A stretch of DNA of 18,437 bases from an uncultured Veillonellaceae bacterium. Lineage in GTDB: Bacteria > Bacillota > Negativicutes > Veillonellales > Negativicoccaceae. The stretch spans positions 1 to 18,437 of the forward strand of contig CAMYCX010000019.1 of NCBI GenBank assembly GCA_947254705.1, in the 5' to 3' direction. The position numbers and the translations under genes are program-made. Below the pieces are notes generated by a model that had not been told where the DNA came from, searched no databases, and was given only the letters and a program-made list of their open reading frames with translations. This document shows, in pieces, positions 8,369 through 14,500 of the stretch. Every line of letters begins with the position of its first letter. The first letter of the stretch is position 1.

Positions 8369-8575
8369 TTATCTCCGCCACCACCATTGCATAAGTACCG
8401 TCAGAATCACGGATAACACCAACGAAGTTCCCAGCGGAAAATAAACAGTCGTATTCCCCCGTGTCCACTTCAAATCCCCCGGCAACTCACCGAGCGACAA
8501 CCACTGTCCGCCGAACTGTACCAAAAGTCCGACCAAAAACAGTGTGGCGCCCATGACCATCAGCCACTTGCCCAT
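8369..8575 (-). CDS. DUF2905 family small membrane protein
   Basis: A 68-aa protein with two membrane helices (about residues 3-24 and 46-65) joined by the polar segment LPGDLKWTRGNTTVYFPLGTS, which is characteristic of DUF2905. Its function is unknown. Two in-frame starts exist. The ATG at 8581 overlaps the ruvB stop as ATGA but sits almost on top of the GAGG site. The ATG at 8575 is seven bases from it and is preferred. The family is often found next to ruvB and queA, which supports the call but says nothing about its role. Confidence 0.85.
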   Translation of the reverse strand: MGKWLMVMGATLFLVGLLVQFGGQWLSLGELPGDLKWTRGNTTVYFPLGTSLVLSVILTVLMQWWWRR

Positions 8576-8577
8576 AC

Positions 8578-9612
8578 TCATTCCTCACTTGAAAATAAAT
8601 CCGCAGACTCCGGTCGCGACGGATACGGAATCCCCAAGTGGGCATATGCCGCCGCTGTCGCCACACGACCGCGCGGTGTCCGATGCAAAAAGCCGTTCTG
8701 CATCAAATACGGCTCATATACATCCTCAATCGTCGCCGTTTCTTCACTGACGGCCGCGGCAATCGTATCAATGCCGACGGGACCTCCGTTGAACTGCGTA
8801 ATGATCGCACGTAACACATTACGGTCAATGGCGTCCAACCCTTGCTTGTCGACCTCCATGGCTGCTAATGCCACATCCGCCAACTCTGCCGTAATCGCTC
8901 CGTCTCCCTGCACCTGTGCAAAATCGCGCACCCGCTTGAGCAAGCGGTTCGCAATACGCGGTGTTCCGCGGGAGCGACGCGCGATCTCCGCCGCACCGTA
9001 CGGATCAATCGCAATATCGAGCAACCCGGCCGCCCGTTCGATAATCTGTTGTACTTCCACCGGCTGATAATATTCCAACCGATGAATCACACCGAACCGA
9101 TCCCGCAGCGGTGCGGCCAATGCTCCTGCCCGCGTTGTCGCTCCGACCAACGTAAACGGCGGCAAATCAATCCGCACCGATTTGGCGCCCGGGCCTTTTC
9201 CGATCAAAATATCCAGCGCAAAATCTTCCAACGCCGGATACAATATTTCCTCCACACTGCGCGACAAACGATGGATTTCATCAATAAAAAGCACATCTCC
9301 CGGCTCCAAATTCGTCAACAGTGCCGCCAAGTCGCCCGGTCGCTCAATCGCCGGACCGCTCGTAATACGTAAAGGAACATCCATCTCCGCAGCGATGATC
9401 CCCGCCAGCGTCGTTTTTCCCAATCCCGGAGGACCGTACAGCAGCACATGATCCAATGCGTCTCCGCGCTGCTTGGCGGCGGCAATATAGACCGCCAAAT
9501 TACGTTTGAGCGTCTCTTGTCCGATATACTCCGATAAATGTCGCGGGCGCAGACTCTGTTGCCATCCGTCCGCCGGTAACTCCTCGCGTCCGATGATCCG
9601 TTCTTCGTCCAT
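8578..9612 (-). CDS. ruvB: Holliday junction branch migration ATPase RuvB
   Basis: A 344-aa AAA+ motor that drives Holliday-junction branch migration with RuvA. Walker A is GPPGLGKTT (60-68), Walker B is FIDEIHR (about 109-115), and sensor I is GATTRAGALAAPLRDRFG. The C-terminal winged-helix domain ends with YEPYLMQNGFLHRTPRGRVAT. The N-terminal segment LRPRHLSEYIGQ is typical. Length is normal. The ATG at 9612 shares one base with the ruvA stop (TAATG). Confidence 0.98.
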   Translation of the reverse strand: MDEERIIGREELPADGWQQSLRPRHLSEYIGQETLKRNLAVYIAAAKQRGDALDHVLLYGPPGLGKTTLAGIIAAEMDVPLRITSGPAIERPGDLAALLTNLEPGDVLFIDEIHRLSRSVEEILYPALEDFALDILIGKGPGAKSVRIDLPPFTLVGATTRAGALAAPLRDRFGVIHRLEYYQPVEVQQIIERAAGLLDIAIDPYGAAEIARRSRGTPRIANRLLKRVRDFAQVQGDGAITAELADVALAAMEVDKQGLDAIDRNVLRAIITQFNGGPVGIDTIAAAVSEETATIEDVYEPYLMQNGFLHRTPRGRVATAAAYAHLGIPYPSRPESADLFSSEE

Positions 9613-10217
9613 TATGTCCCCCGTTTCTTGCCGAGTTCATGCAACGCTGCCGTCAGCAAATTCCCCGTATCACTATAATCCGCGGAAAGCCGTAGCACAA
9701 CAGCGCCGACCTCCGTTTCCGTATATCCCAACTGACAAAGTGCCGCAACCGTTTCCGTTACCGCCCCCGTCGGAATCGATCCCGCAGCGGTCGTCAACTC
9801 ATCACTGCTCAGCGGAAGTTGACCGACCTTATCTTTTAACTCAAGCAGCAAGCGCTCTGCCGACTTTTTGCCGATCCCCGGCAAATTGGTCAACACCGCC
9901 TTGTTCTGTGTGCGGATCGCCGTATAAAAATCCTCCGGCCGGATCGCCGCGACAATGCCGACAGCCACCTTCGGACCAATCCCCGTCACCGTGCACAACA
10001 TCTCATGCAAATCATATTCCGCTTCTGTCGCAAACCCGTACAGATACCAACCGTCGTCACGTATCTGCAAATGTGTATATAAAAGCGCCTCTTCTCCCGT
10101 TTGTAAGGTCGCACGCGTCGAAGCGGGAATTAGCACCCGGTAACCGATGCCGTGCACATCCACCAGGCACTCCTGTTCCCACAGACGCACCACCCGTCCG
10201 TGTACATACCCGATCAT
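9612..10217 (-). CDS. ruvA: Holliday junction DNA helicase subunit RuvA
   Basis: A 201-aa protein that forms the tetrameric junction-binding core of the RuvAB complex. Domain I starts MIGYVHGRVVRL. The two helix-hairpin-helix motifs are TVTGIGPKVAVGIV and NLPGIGKKSAERLLLEL. The C-terminal domain III that contacts RuvB follows a linker at about 140-155. The ATG at 10217 has an AAAGGAGA site and overlaps the ruvC stop as ATGA. A longer in-frame reading to 10265 would add 16 non-family residues inside ruvC. Confidence 0.98.
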   Translation of the reverse strand: MIGYVHGRVVRLWEQECLVDVHGIGYRVLIPASTRATLQTGEEALLYTHLQIRDDGWYLYGFATEAEYDLHEMLCTVTGIGPKVAVGIVAAIRPEDFYTAIRTQNKAVLTNLPGIGKKSAERLLLELKDKVGQLPLSSDELTTAAGSIPTGAVTETVAALCQLGYTETEVGAVVLRLSADYSDTGNLLTAALHELGKKRGT

Positions 10218-10711
10218 ATCGTTCTCCTTTGTCGTACCGACTGTCGCTCTCTGAGCAACGTACAAATCGCGACCGCCAAGGCGTCCGCCGCATCATCCGG
10301 ACGAATTTGTTCACGAATTCCGAGCAAACGCATCACCATCGCAATCATCTGATGCTTATCCGCATGCCCGTACCCGACCACGCCTTGCTTGATTTCATTC
10401 GGTGTATACTCGCTGAGCGGCAACCCGGCTAATTCCCCCGCGAGTAAAATCACCCCGCGCGCTTGAGCAACAGGTATCCCCGTCGTAACATTACGACTGA
10501 AATACAACTTTTCCACACCCATTCGCTCCGGCTGATACTCCTCAATCAGCGCCGTTAAGCCGGTATAAATCTTCTCCAATCGTGCCGCCATATGCAATTG
10601 CGGCGACGTCCGAATCACACCGTACGTCAACACCTGCAGACGCGAACCCGAACGCTCCACCACCCCGTAACCGCAAATCGCCGTACCCGGGTCAATTCCT
10701 ATCACTCGCAT
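10214..10711 (-). CDS. ruvC: Crossover junction endodeoxyribonuclease RuvC
   Basis: A 165-aa Holliday-junction resolvase. The four acidic metal ligands are all present: Asp7 in GIDPGT, Glu67 in VEKLYF, and Asp140 and Asp143 in the DDAADALA motif. The conserved NEIKQGVVGYGHADKHQM segment is intact. It is the first gene of the minus-strand ruv-que-sec operon. The ATG at 10711 has an AAGGTGGG site upstream, and a promoter with an extended -10 lies about 30 bases further up. Confidence 0.98.
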   Translation of the reverse strand: MRVIGIDPGTAICGYGVVERSGSRLQVLTYGVIRTSPQLHMAARLEKIYTGLTALIEEYQPERMGVEKLYFSRNVTTGIPVAQARGVILLAGELAGLPLSEYTPNEIKQGVVGYGHADKHQMIAMVMRLLGIREQIRPDDAADALAVAICTLLRERQSVRQRRTI

Positions 10712-10739
10712 ATCGTCCCACCTTTATCATATCTTTTTT

Positions 10740-10748
10740 ATTATACCA
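10740..10748 (-). promoter_or_regulatory. Extended -10 promoter for the ruvC-secF operon
   Basis: On the minus strand TGG directly precedes a perfect TATAAT (10740-10745), which is the TGn extended -10 arrangement. No good -35 hexamer is seen 16-18 bases upstream, as is common for extended -10 promoters. The position about 30 bases before the ruvC start is right for a leader with its own ribosome site. Confidence 0.65.
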
Positions 10749-10835
10749 CATGAGCCTGTACATATCGGACGATCCGCACGACGGCACCACACTTTCAACG
10801 ATCATACCCAAATTTTCCGTCACATCTTGCTCATA

Positions 10836-10867
10836 TAAAACAGACACCCGCCACAGCAAGTGTCTGT
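10836..10867 (-). terminator. Intrinsic terminator after the 3D-domain gene
   Basis: Eight-base arms ACAGACAC (10840-10847) and GTGTCTGT (10860-10867) flank a 12-base loop. On the minus strand the stem is followed by TTTT. It lies just after the stop of the secreted 3D-domain gene and separates that gene from the ruvC promoter. Confidence 0.7.
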
Positions 10868-10874
10868 CTTATCT

Positions 10875-11954
10875 TTATGCATTCGGTTCACTGATCAAAT
10901 ACACCGTCACATCACGTCGGCCCCAATGAATCGCCTCGTCATAACTGTCCATCGCTACATCGATCGTCTGCCCTTGGATGGCACCGCCAATATCATCCGC
11001 CAATGCATACCCGTATCCCTCGACGTAAACCATCGATCCCAACGGAATCACATTCGGATCAACCGCGACGTGTCCCCGTACCAATCGACTGCCACGTGCC
11101 GTATGACTGCCCGTGTCGCTATCCTGATTGGAATATGCCGATGAATGCATCTGCCACTTTTTGACATACCGTGACGGCACCGGTGCCAGCACCCCTGCCG
11201 ATTGCCAAAAATACGTATCCGCAACCCCCGTCGCCGCGACGCCGTGCGCTCGTTGCCACGCCATCAATGCACGTTCCGTCGCTCCGCCGAATACACCGTC
11301 GACTGTTCCGGGATCATACCCGTTCTGAATCAAAAGGCTCTGCAATCGCAATACATTTATCTCATGTGTATCGGCCTTCTTGGCTGCCTTTACTTGTGTC
11401 TTGTCCGACTGCCCTCGCAACCCCTTCACGGAACCGCCGCGCGATACCGCACTGCGCATACCTCCAAGAATCCGCCACGTCTCCTCGTCGACTGCGCCGA
11501 TGACCTCCAATCCATGCTCACGTTGCAACCGTTGCACCACCGCCGTCAACTTATCACCGTACACACCGTCTGCGACATCGTCCAAATATCCGCATGCTAA
11601 CAGCCGTTGCTGCAATGCACGCACCTCATCGCCCACATTGCCCGGCGCATACAAAACACCGCCGCCACGACGCCCTGACTTATGCTGACGCAGTACCTCG
11701 CGTGTGGTTCTATCCGCTACACCTGTCACAGTGAGCCCCGCATCACGTTGAAACAATCGCAATGCCTTCTCGGCCGCCGAGCCGAACTCCTCATCCGCCT
11801 CCCGCGCCAAATAACCTGCCGAAGAAAGCTCCTGCTGCAATGCCAATACATCCGGCCCCATACTGCCCTTGCGCAAATCTGCTGCGCCGACACTGATGCA
11901 AATGCACAAACACCAACCAAGCACCATACATCGGCCAATCCATTTATTGATCAT
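10875..11954 (-). CDS. Secreted peptidoglycan-binding protein with C-terminal 3D domain
   Basis: An exported protein of about 359 aa. A signal peptide (about 1-25, ending SVGAA) is followed by three PG_binding_1-type repeats (about 26-90, 103-165 and 195-252), each with the LQxxLxxxGY...DGVFG/YG pattern. The C-terminal 3D domain (about 268-357) carries VAVDPNVIPLGSMVYVEGYG and ALADDIGGAIQGQTIDVAMDS, the aspartates that name the domain and are shared with MltA-type lytic transglycosylases. It likely binds and cleaves peptidoglycan in the envelope, with the substrate bond inferred from the family. The ATG at 11954 has a GAGGTGA site. It has its own consensus-like promoter and a terminator, so it is a single-gene unit. 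Confidence 0.92.
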   Translation of the reverse strand: MINKWIGRCMVLGWCLCICISVGAADLRKGSMGPDVLALQQELSSAGYLAREADEEFGSAAEKALRLFQRDAGLTVTGVADRTTREVLRQHKSGRRGGGVLYAPGNVGDEVRALQQRLLACGYLDDVADGVYGDKLTAVVQRLQREHGLEVIGAVDEETWRILGGMRSAVSRGGSVKGLRGQSDKTQVKAAKKADTHEINVLRLQSLLIQNGYDPGTVDGVFGGATERALMAWQRAHGVAATGVADTYFWQSAGVLAPVPSRYVKKWQMHSSAYSNQDSDTGSHTARGSRLVRGHVAVDPNVIPLGSMVYVEGYGYALADDIGGAIQGQTIDVAMDSYDEAIHWGRRDVTVYLISEPNA

Positions 11955-11987
11955 ACCTTCACCTCAGTCCAACTTCTCCATAATACT

Positions 11988-12017
11988 ATTTTACTATACC
12001 CCATTTGTCCATGTCAA
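11988..12017 (-). promoter_or_regulatory. Sigma-70-type promoter for the 3D-domain gene
   Basis: On the minus strand a perfect TTGACA (12012-12017) is followed after 18 bases by TAAAAT (11988-11993, 5/6 match). The start codon is about 33 bases downstream of the -10 box. An overlapping TATAGT would have only a 13-base spacer and is less likely. Confidence 0.65.
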
Positions 12018-12324
12018 AAATACATCATCTGTATATGTCTATTTCAAAAACACACAACATCAAGTATATTCCGCGCTCCACCTTCCCTACTCTCCCCACT
12101 CAGCCGCCCCGTCCTTTTTTATATCGACCTGTACGATTCCTACGATATGCCACATCATTGCCACCTCATGAGTCCTCACTGACACAACAAAAAAAGAAAG
12201 GTGCGCAACACCTTTCTTTAACCCGTTCAAAGTGATCATTCCTTGTATGCTGCCTATCCCTCTGCACCTCTCATCCCATGCCCCTTGTCAAAGCTGCCGC
12301 GCCGGAGAAAGGGCATTACCTGAA
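12018..12324. other. Gene-poor stretch with one possible small ORF
   Basis: Nothing here is a confident gene. On the minus strand a 23-codon reading (12158 down to 12087) starts MMWHIVGIVQVDIKK and has GAGGTGG just before its two ATGs, so it could be a small peptide or a remnant. Bases 12220-12324 lie between two strong hairpin terminators and contain no recognised RNA. A minus-strand TTGACA there has no matching -10 box. No repeats or tRNA were seen. Confidence 0.3.
12189..12219 (-). terminator. Intrinsic terminator (minus strand)
   Basis: Perfect 11-base arms AAAGAAAGGTG (12193-12203) and CACCTTTCTTT (12209-12219) with a five-base loop. The minus-strand transcript runs into a T7 tract (A-run at 12189-12195), while the plus strand has no T-run. 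The transcript it ends is unclear because another terminator sits upstream of it on the same strand. Confidence 0.8.
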
Positions 12325-12364
12325 CATATAAAAGTCGTCATCAAATGATGACGACTTTTATATG
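12325..12364. terminator. Strong terminator hairpin after the GGCT-like gene
   Basis: Nineteen-base perfectly complementary arms (12325-12343 and 12346-12364) with a tiny centre. The core is AAAAGTCGTCATCA / TGATGACGACTTTT, flanked by A4 and T4, so it can work on both strands. It lies 31 bases after the stop of the GGCT-like gene. Confidence 0.85.
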
Positions 12365-12395
12365 TTATTACTGCACAGTTTTTATAGATGACTTG

Positions 12396-12857
12396 TTACA
12401 TACCACCGCTCTTTTCAATCGCTTCATCGAGATACTTCTCCGAAAAACCGAAATCCCGATATCCTTGTCTGCACCTTTCAATATATTCAGCAGTTGGCGA
12501 TCCTATTTCTCTCTCCTTCGGCAACGTATATACATACACAGTCAATGTTTCCGTCAAACCATTATCACTACGTTGTACTGACACTTTCATCTCCGACTTG
12601 CCGTAGTGATAGGGAAACCCTTCATATCCATCCAAACGTTTCTCATCCTTATCAGTCGTTTCCCAAACTGCGGCCGGTACAAGTTTTCCTTTCGCCGGCT
12701 CAATAGTCAGATAGTATCCGCTCTCGCTCTGTTTGAATAACAATTCATAATCCGGCACCTCTGTCGTCCCGACGACTCTTGCCTCGGAACACCGCATCTT
12801 CATTTGTGCTTTGTTCAAATTACTGCCATACGCCAAATAATATCGTTTTTCCTCCAT
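12396..12857 (-). CDS. Gamma-glutamylcyclotransferase-like (GGCT/AIG2 fold) protein
   Basis: A 153-aa cytoplasmic protein of the GGCT-like superfamily. The N-terminal YLAYGSNLNKAQMKMRC motif (residues 7-23) forms the substrate loop. Glu79 in LDGYEGFP is placed as the catalytic glutamate of the family. VPAAVWE and TLTVYVYTLP are the matching barrel strands. Members release 5-oxoproline from gamma-glutamyl peptides or amines, and the real substrate here is unknown. The ATG at 12857 has GGAGGG just upstream. It is a single gene ended by a strong hairpin. It lies at the edge of the accessory zone. Confidence 0.87.
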   Translation of the reverse strand: MEEKRYYLAYGSNLNKAQMKMRCSEARVVGTTEVPDYELLFKQSESGYYLTIEPAKGKLVPAAVWETTDKDEKRLDGYEGFPYHYGKSEMKVSVQRSDNGLTETLTVYVYTLPKEREIGSPTAEYIERCRQGYRDFGFSEKYLDEAIEKSGGM

Positions 12858-13170
12858 ACGCCCTCCATTCCGAGAGGAGTCGCACGGTTCTTCCCTCCAC
12901 TACGATGACCGACTGATTTATATCTCACAATCGGGACATCGCCGCATCTCTGATCGTGTCACAGGCTCTGTTTTTCCGTACGACACCTCACTTTCCTAAT
13001 TCACTTCTACATTATCGCACTGCGTACAAGAAGTATATTCGACCCCACCCGTACCGTCAATACCCCCATACAGACGATGCACCTAAAAAGACGCATCTCA
13101 TTTCTCTCTTTATCGACTGAAAATTTTAGACAAATCTCTTCTGCGGAAAACCTATTTGTGAATATAAAAC
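12858..13170. other. Intergenic stretch with a possible decayed zinc-ribbon gene
   Basis: No intact gene. On the minus strand a reading from ATG 13096 starts MRLFRCIVCMG. If one base is added in the G5 run that follows, it continues as GIDGTGGVEYTSCTQCDNVEV to a TAG at 12996-12998. That would give two CxxC pairs in about 33 residues, like a small zinc ribbon with one frameshift. A second short CxxC reading, MRRCPDCEI, ends at 12918. Both could be chance because the pieces are very short. No promoter or terminator stands out. Confidence 0.25.
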
Positions 13171-13551
13171 CTATTCCTCATCTCGTATATAATCAAAACA
13201 TTCGGGATATTCAGTCATACGTACCTTATCTCCTTTAACTAAAATGACATGTGGCGGCCCGATGTAGGAGATTTCCCCTACCTTCATAACAGGCTCATAC
13301 ACAGCATATCCATTTTTATTAAAAAGGAACTCAGCCGTTTCGTATCTTTTCTCTTTTGCAAACGCTATTGCTCGTTCCCATTCATTCAATCGTCTCCCAT
13401 GACCAGAAGTGGGGACAATATGCGCGATGTAGATCACATATGGTATCCGCATATTCTTCAGACAGGTGGCCTGAAAGATTTTTTCAAAAAAAGAAACCAT
13501 TTTTGCGCCACTCCCGGCTAAGTATGTTTCCCAAAAATATTTATTAAACAT
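13171..13551 (-). CDS. Unrecognised 126-aa protein
   Basis: I do not recognise this family. The protein starts MFNKYFWETYLAGSGAKMVS, is soluble-looking with no signal peptide or membrane helix, and has mixed charge. There is a central aromatic/hydrophobic strand (IPYVIYIAHIVPT), a Trp/Glu-rich helix (LNEWERAIAFAKEKRYETAEF), and a C-terminal part with GEISYIGPPHVILVKGDKV that suggests a small beta domain. The ATG at 13551 is chosen because AGGGGGT lies six bases upstream. The in-frame extension to 13581 passes through that site. It stands alone between two non-coding stretches, downstream of a hairpin terminator. Single small genes of this kind next to restriction loci and adhesin remnants are sometimes immunity or defence genes, but nothing here shows that. 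Confidence 0.7.
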   Translation of the reverse strand: MFNKYFWETYLAGSGAKMVSFFEKIFQATCLKNMRIPYVIYIAHIVPTSGHGRRLNEWERAIAFAKEKRYETAEFLFNKNGYAVYEPVMKVGEISYIGPPHVILVKGDKVRMTEYPECFDYIRDEE

Positions 13552-13623
13552 AGCATTACCCCCTATGTTGATTGCGCGCATCTTACATTAAATATCATTT
13601 TATGTTCTTTACTTTTAACATAA

Positions 13624-13660
13624 TAAAAGAAGGATGGCGATCATCACCATCCTTCTTTTA
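13624..13660. terminator. Bidirectional intrinsic terminator upstream of the 126-aa gene
   Basis: Fourteen-base arms TAAAAGAAGGATGG (13624-13637) and CCATCCTTCTTTTA (13647-13660) enclose a nine-base loop, with T-rich flanks on both strands. On the minus strand it follows the GNAT gene and the hairpin-rich stretch and comes before the 126-aa gene. Confidence 0.85.
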
Positions 13661-13698
13661 TATCTGTTCTCGCGCGACCTGGATTGCCGTTTTTGATC

Positions 13699-13789
13699 TT
13701 ACCTAACGCAGTTGCATGAGGTAACACTGTCTCGATGCAAGACCGAGAACAGTGCCTGACGCTTGGCACATATCTTCCAAGCGTGGCAC
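13699..13789. other. Three back-to-back hairpins, unidentified structured element
   Basis: Three inverted repeats follow one another with almost no gap. The first is TTACCT/AGGTAA (13699-13724). The second is CACTGTCTCG paired with CGAG-A-ACAGTG (13725-13754). The third is GTGCC plus ACGCTTGG paired with CCAAGCGT plus GGCAC (13752-13789). The last two share three bases, so they compete. None has a T-run. The block starts right after the GNAT stop on the minus strand and is followed by the terminator at 13624-13660. It could be a structured 3' end, a leader RNA of the 126-aa gene or a DNA element. I match it to no known RNA family. Confidence 0.45.
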
Positions 13790-13790
13790 C

Positions 13791-14198
13791 TTACTTGATA
13801 AATGCCACGCAATTAATATCGCCGACTTGCTTGAAGCCGTTTTCTTCATAAAACCGTATCGTTTTCTCGCTGTTTTCCGTCAGTAACATGACTTGTCTGA
13901 CATCTTCATACTCATTCAAAATGAGCTTCAAAAACTGACTGCCGATCCCTTGTCTTTGATAAGATTGCAAGACTAAAATATCTTGAATGTAGATAATCGT
14001 ATGACCGTCGCCGATGACTCTGGTCAAACCGACCAACGTCGAACCGCTCCACGCCGTCCAAACCTTCAGCGAGTTCTTCAACGCATTTTCCAATTGTTCC
14101 GGATCTGATGTATATGCACTCCAAGATACATCATTGTATAGATCAAGAACACTGTCCAAAGGCAATGCGACATCTTCTTTTATCGTCACGTTCTCCAT
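13791..14198 (-). CDS. GNAT family N-acetyltransferase
   Basis: A 135-aa cytoplasmic acetyl-CoA-dependent acetyltransferase. Motif A is clear in YIQDILVLQSYQRQGIGSQFL, with RQGIGS as the pyrophosphate-binding loop. TENSEKTIRFYEENGFKQVGD is motif B with the usual C-terminal strand. The substrate is unknown; the family includes small-molecule, peptide and toxin-type acetylases, and this compact single-domain form is the general sort. The ATG at 14198 has GAGAGGG eight bases upstream, and the in-frame extension to 14213 would include that site. It lies just downstream of the decayed autotransporter start, on the same strand. After its TAA stop the frame stays open for another 48 codons. Confidence 0.9.
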   Translation of the reverse strand: MENVTIKEDVALPLDSVLDLYNDVSWSAYTSDPEQLENALKNSLKVWTAWSGSTLVGLTRVIGDGHTIIYIQDILVLQSYQRQGIGSQFLKLILNEYEDVRQVMLLTENSEKTIRFYEENGFKQVGDINCVAFIK

Positions 14199-14287
14199 AT
14201 TATTCCCTCTCAAATACCTACTCTACCTTTCAAATGCTATCGGGCCCGAATACAAATTTCAGTCCGATACATCAAATACAACGATGC

Positions 14288-14422
14288 TTATCTTTGGAAA
14301 ATAGTGACATCTCTTCGCAGACCTTTGCGAGTGGAGATCTTGGCGTGTGACTTCGCCAGTTCGGAAGTCACGACATAGGCGTCCAAAGCTTTATTTCATA
14401 CCATTTTGTAAATTCGATTCAT
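14288..14422 (-). pseudogene. Remnant of an autotransporter adhesin N-terminus (ESPR) with internal stop
   Basis: The minus strand from ATG 14422 reads MNRIYKMV, then a TGA at 14396-14398, then in the same frame NKALDAYVVTSELAKSHAK and STRKGLRRDV, to a TAA at 14288. This matches the Extended Signal Peptide Region of type V secretion adhesins (pattern MNKIYKVIW-N/S-K-A...VVVSELAKSHGK). The stop falls where the conserved Trp9 (TGG) should be. A very strong AAAGGAGAGGAGG site still precedes the ATG. The hydrophobic signal core, passenger and membrane anchor that should follow are absent, so this is a dead 5' fragment. ESPR proteins need an outer membrane, which supports a diderm host. An eight-codon leader peptide is the less likely alternative. 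Confidence 0.8.
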
Positions 14423-14500
14423 GCCTCCTCTCCTTTACTAAATCCCTGTTTTAACAAACCGCAAATTGGATATATGCATCACCCTCCAATCCCGATTCCT

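Noticed and set aside
7839..8444. Plus-strand open frame (201 codons) opposite the SpoIID-family gene
   Set aside because: Mirror frame of the signal peptide and low-complexity linker, with no ribosome site and no recognisable protein.
9506..10432. Long plus-strand open frame (308 codons) opposite ruvB, ruvA and ruvC
   Set aside because: Its translation is Pro/Ser/Arg-rich low-complexity with no family resemblance, and it is fully antisense to three certain genes.
13147..13175. Direct repeat AAAACCTATT twice at the end of the 126-aa gene
   Set aside because: Only 10 bases, AT-rich and spanning a stop codon; likely chance.
13661..13790. Integron attC site or tRNA-like element
   Set aside because: No integrase, no attC core sites and no cloverleaf or T-loop consensus could be found.
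14288..14390. Hairpins such as GTGACTTC/GAAGTCAC taken as a structured RNA
   Set aside because: The bases translate as a recognisable ESPR signal region, so the inverted repeats are explained better as coding remnant.
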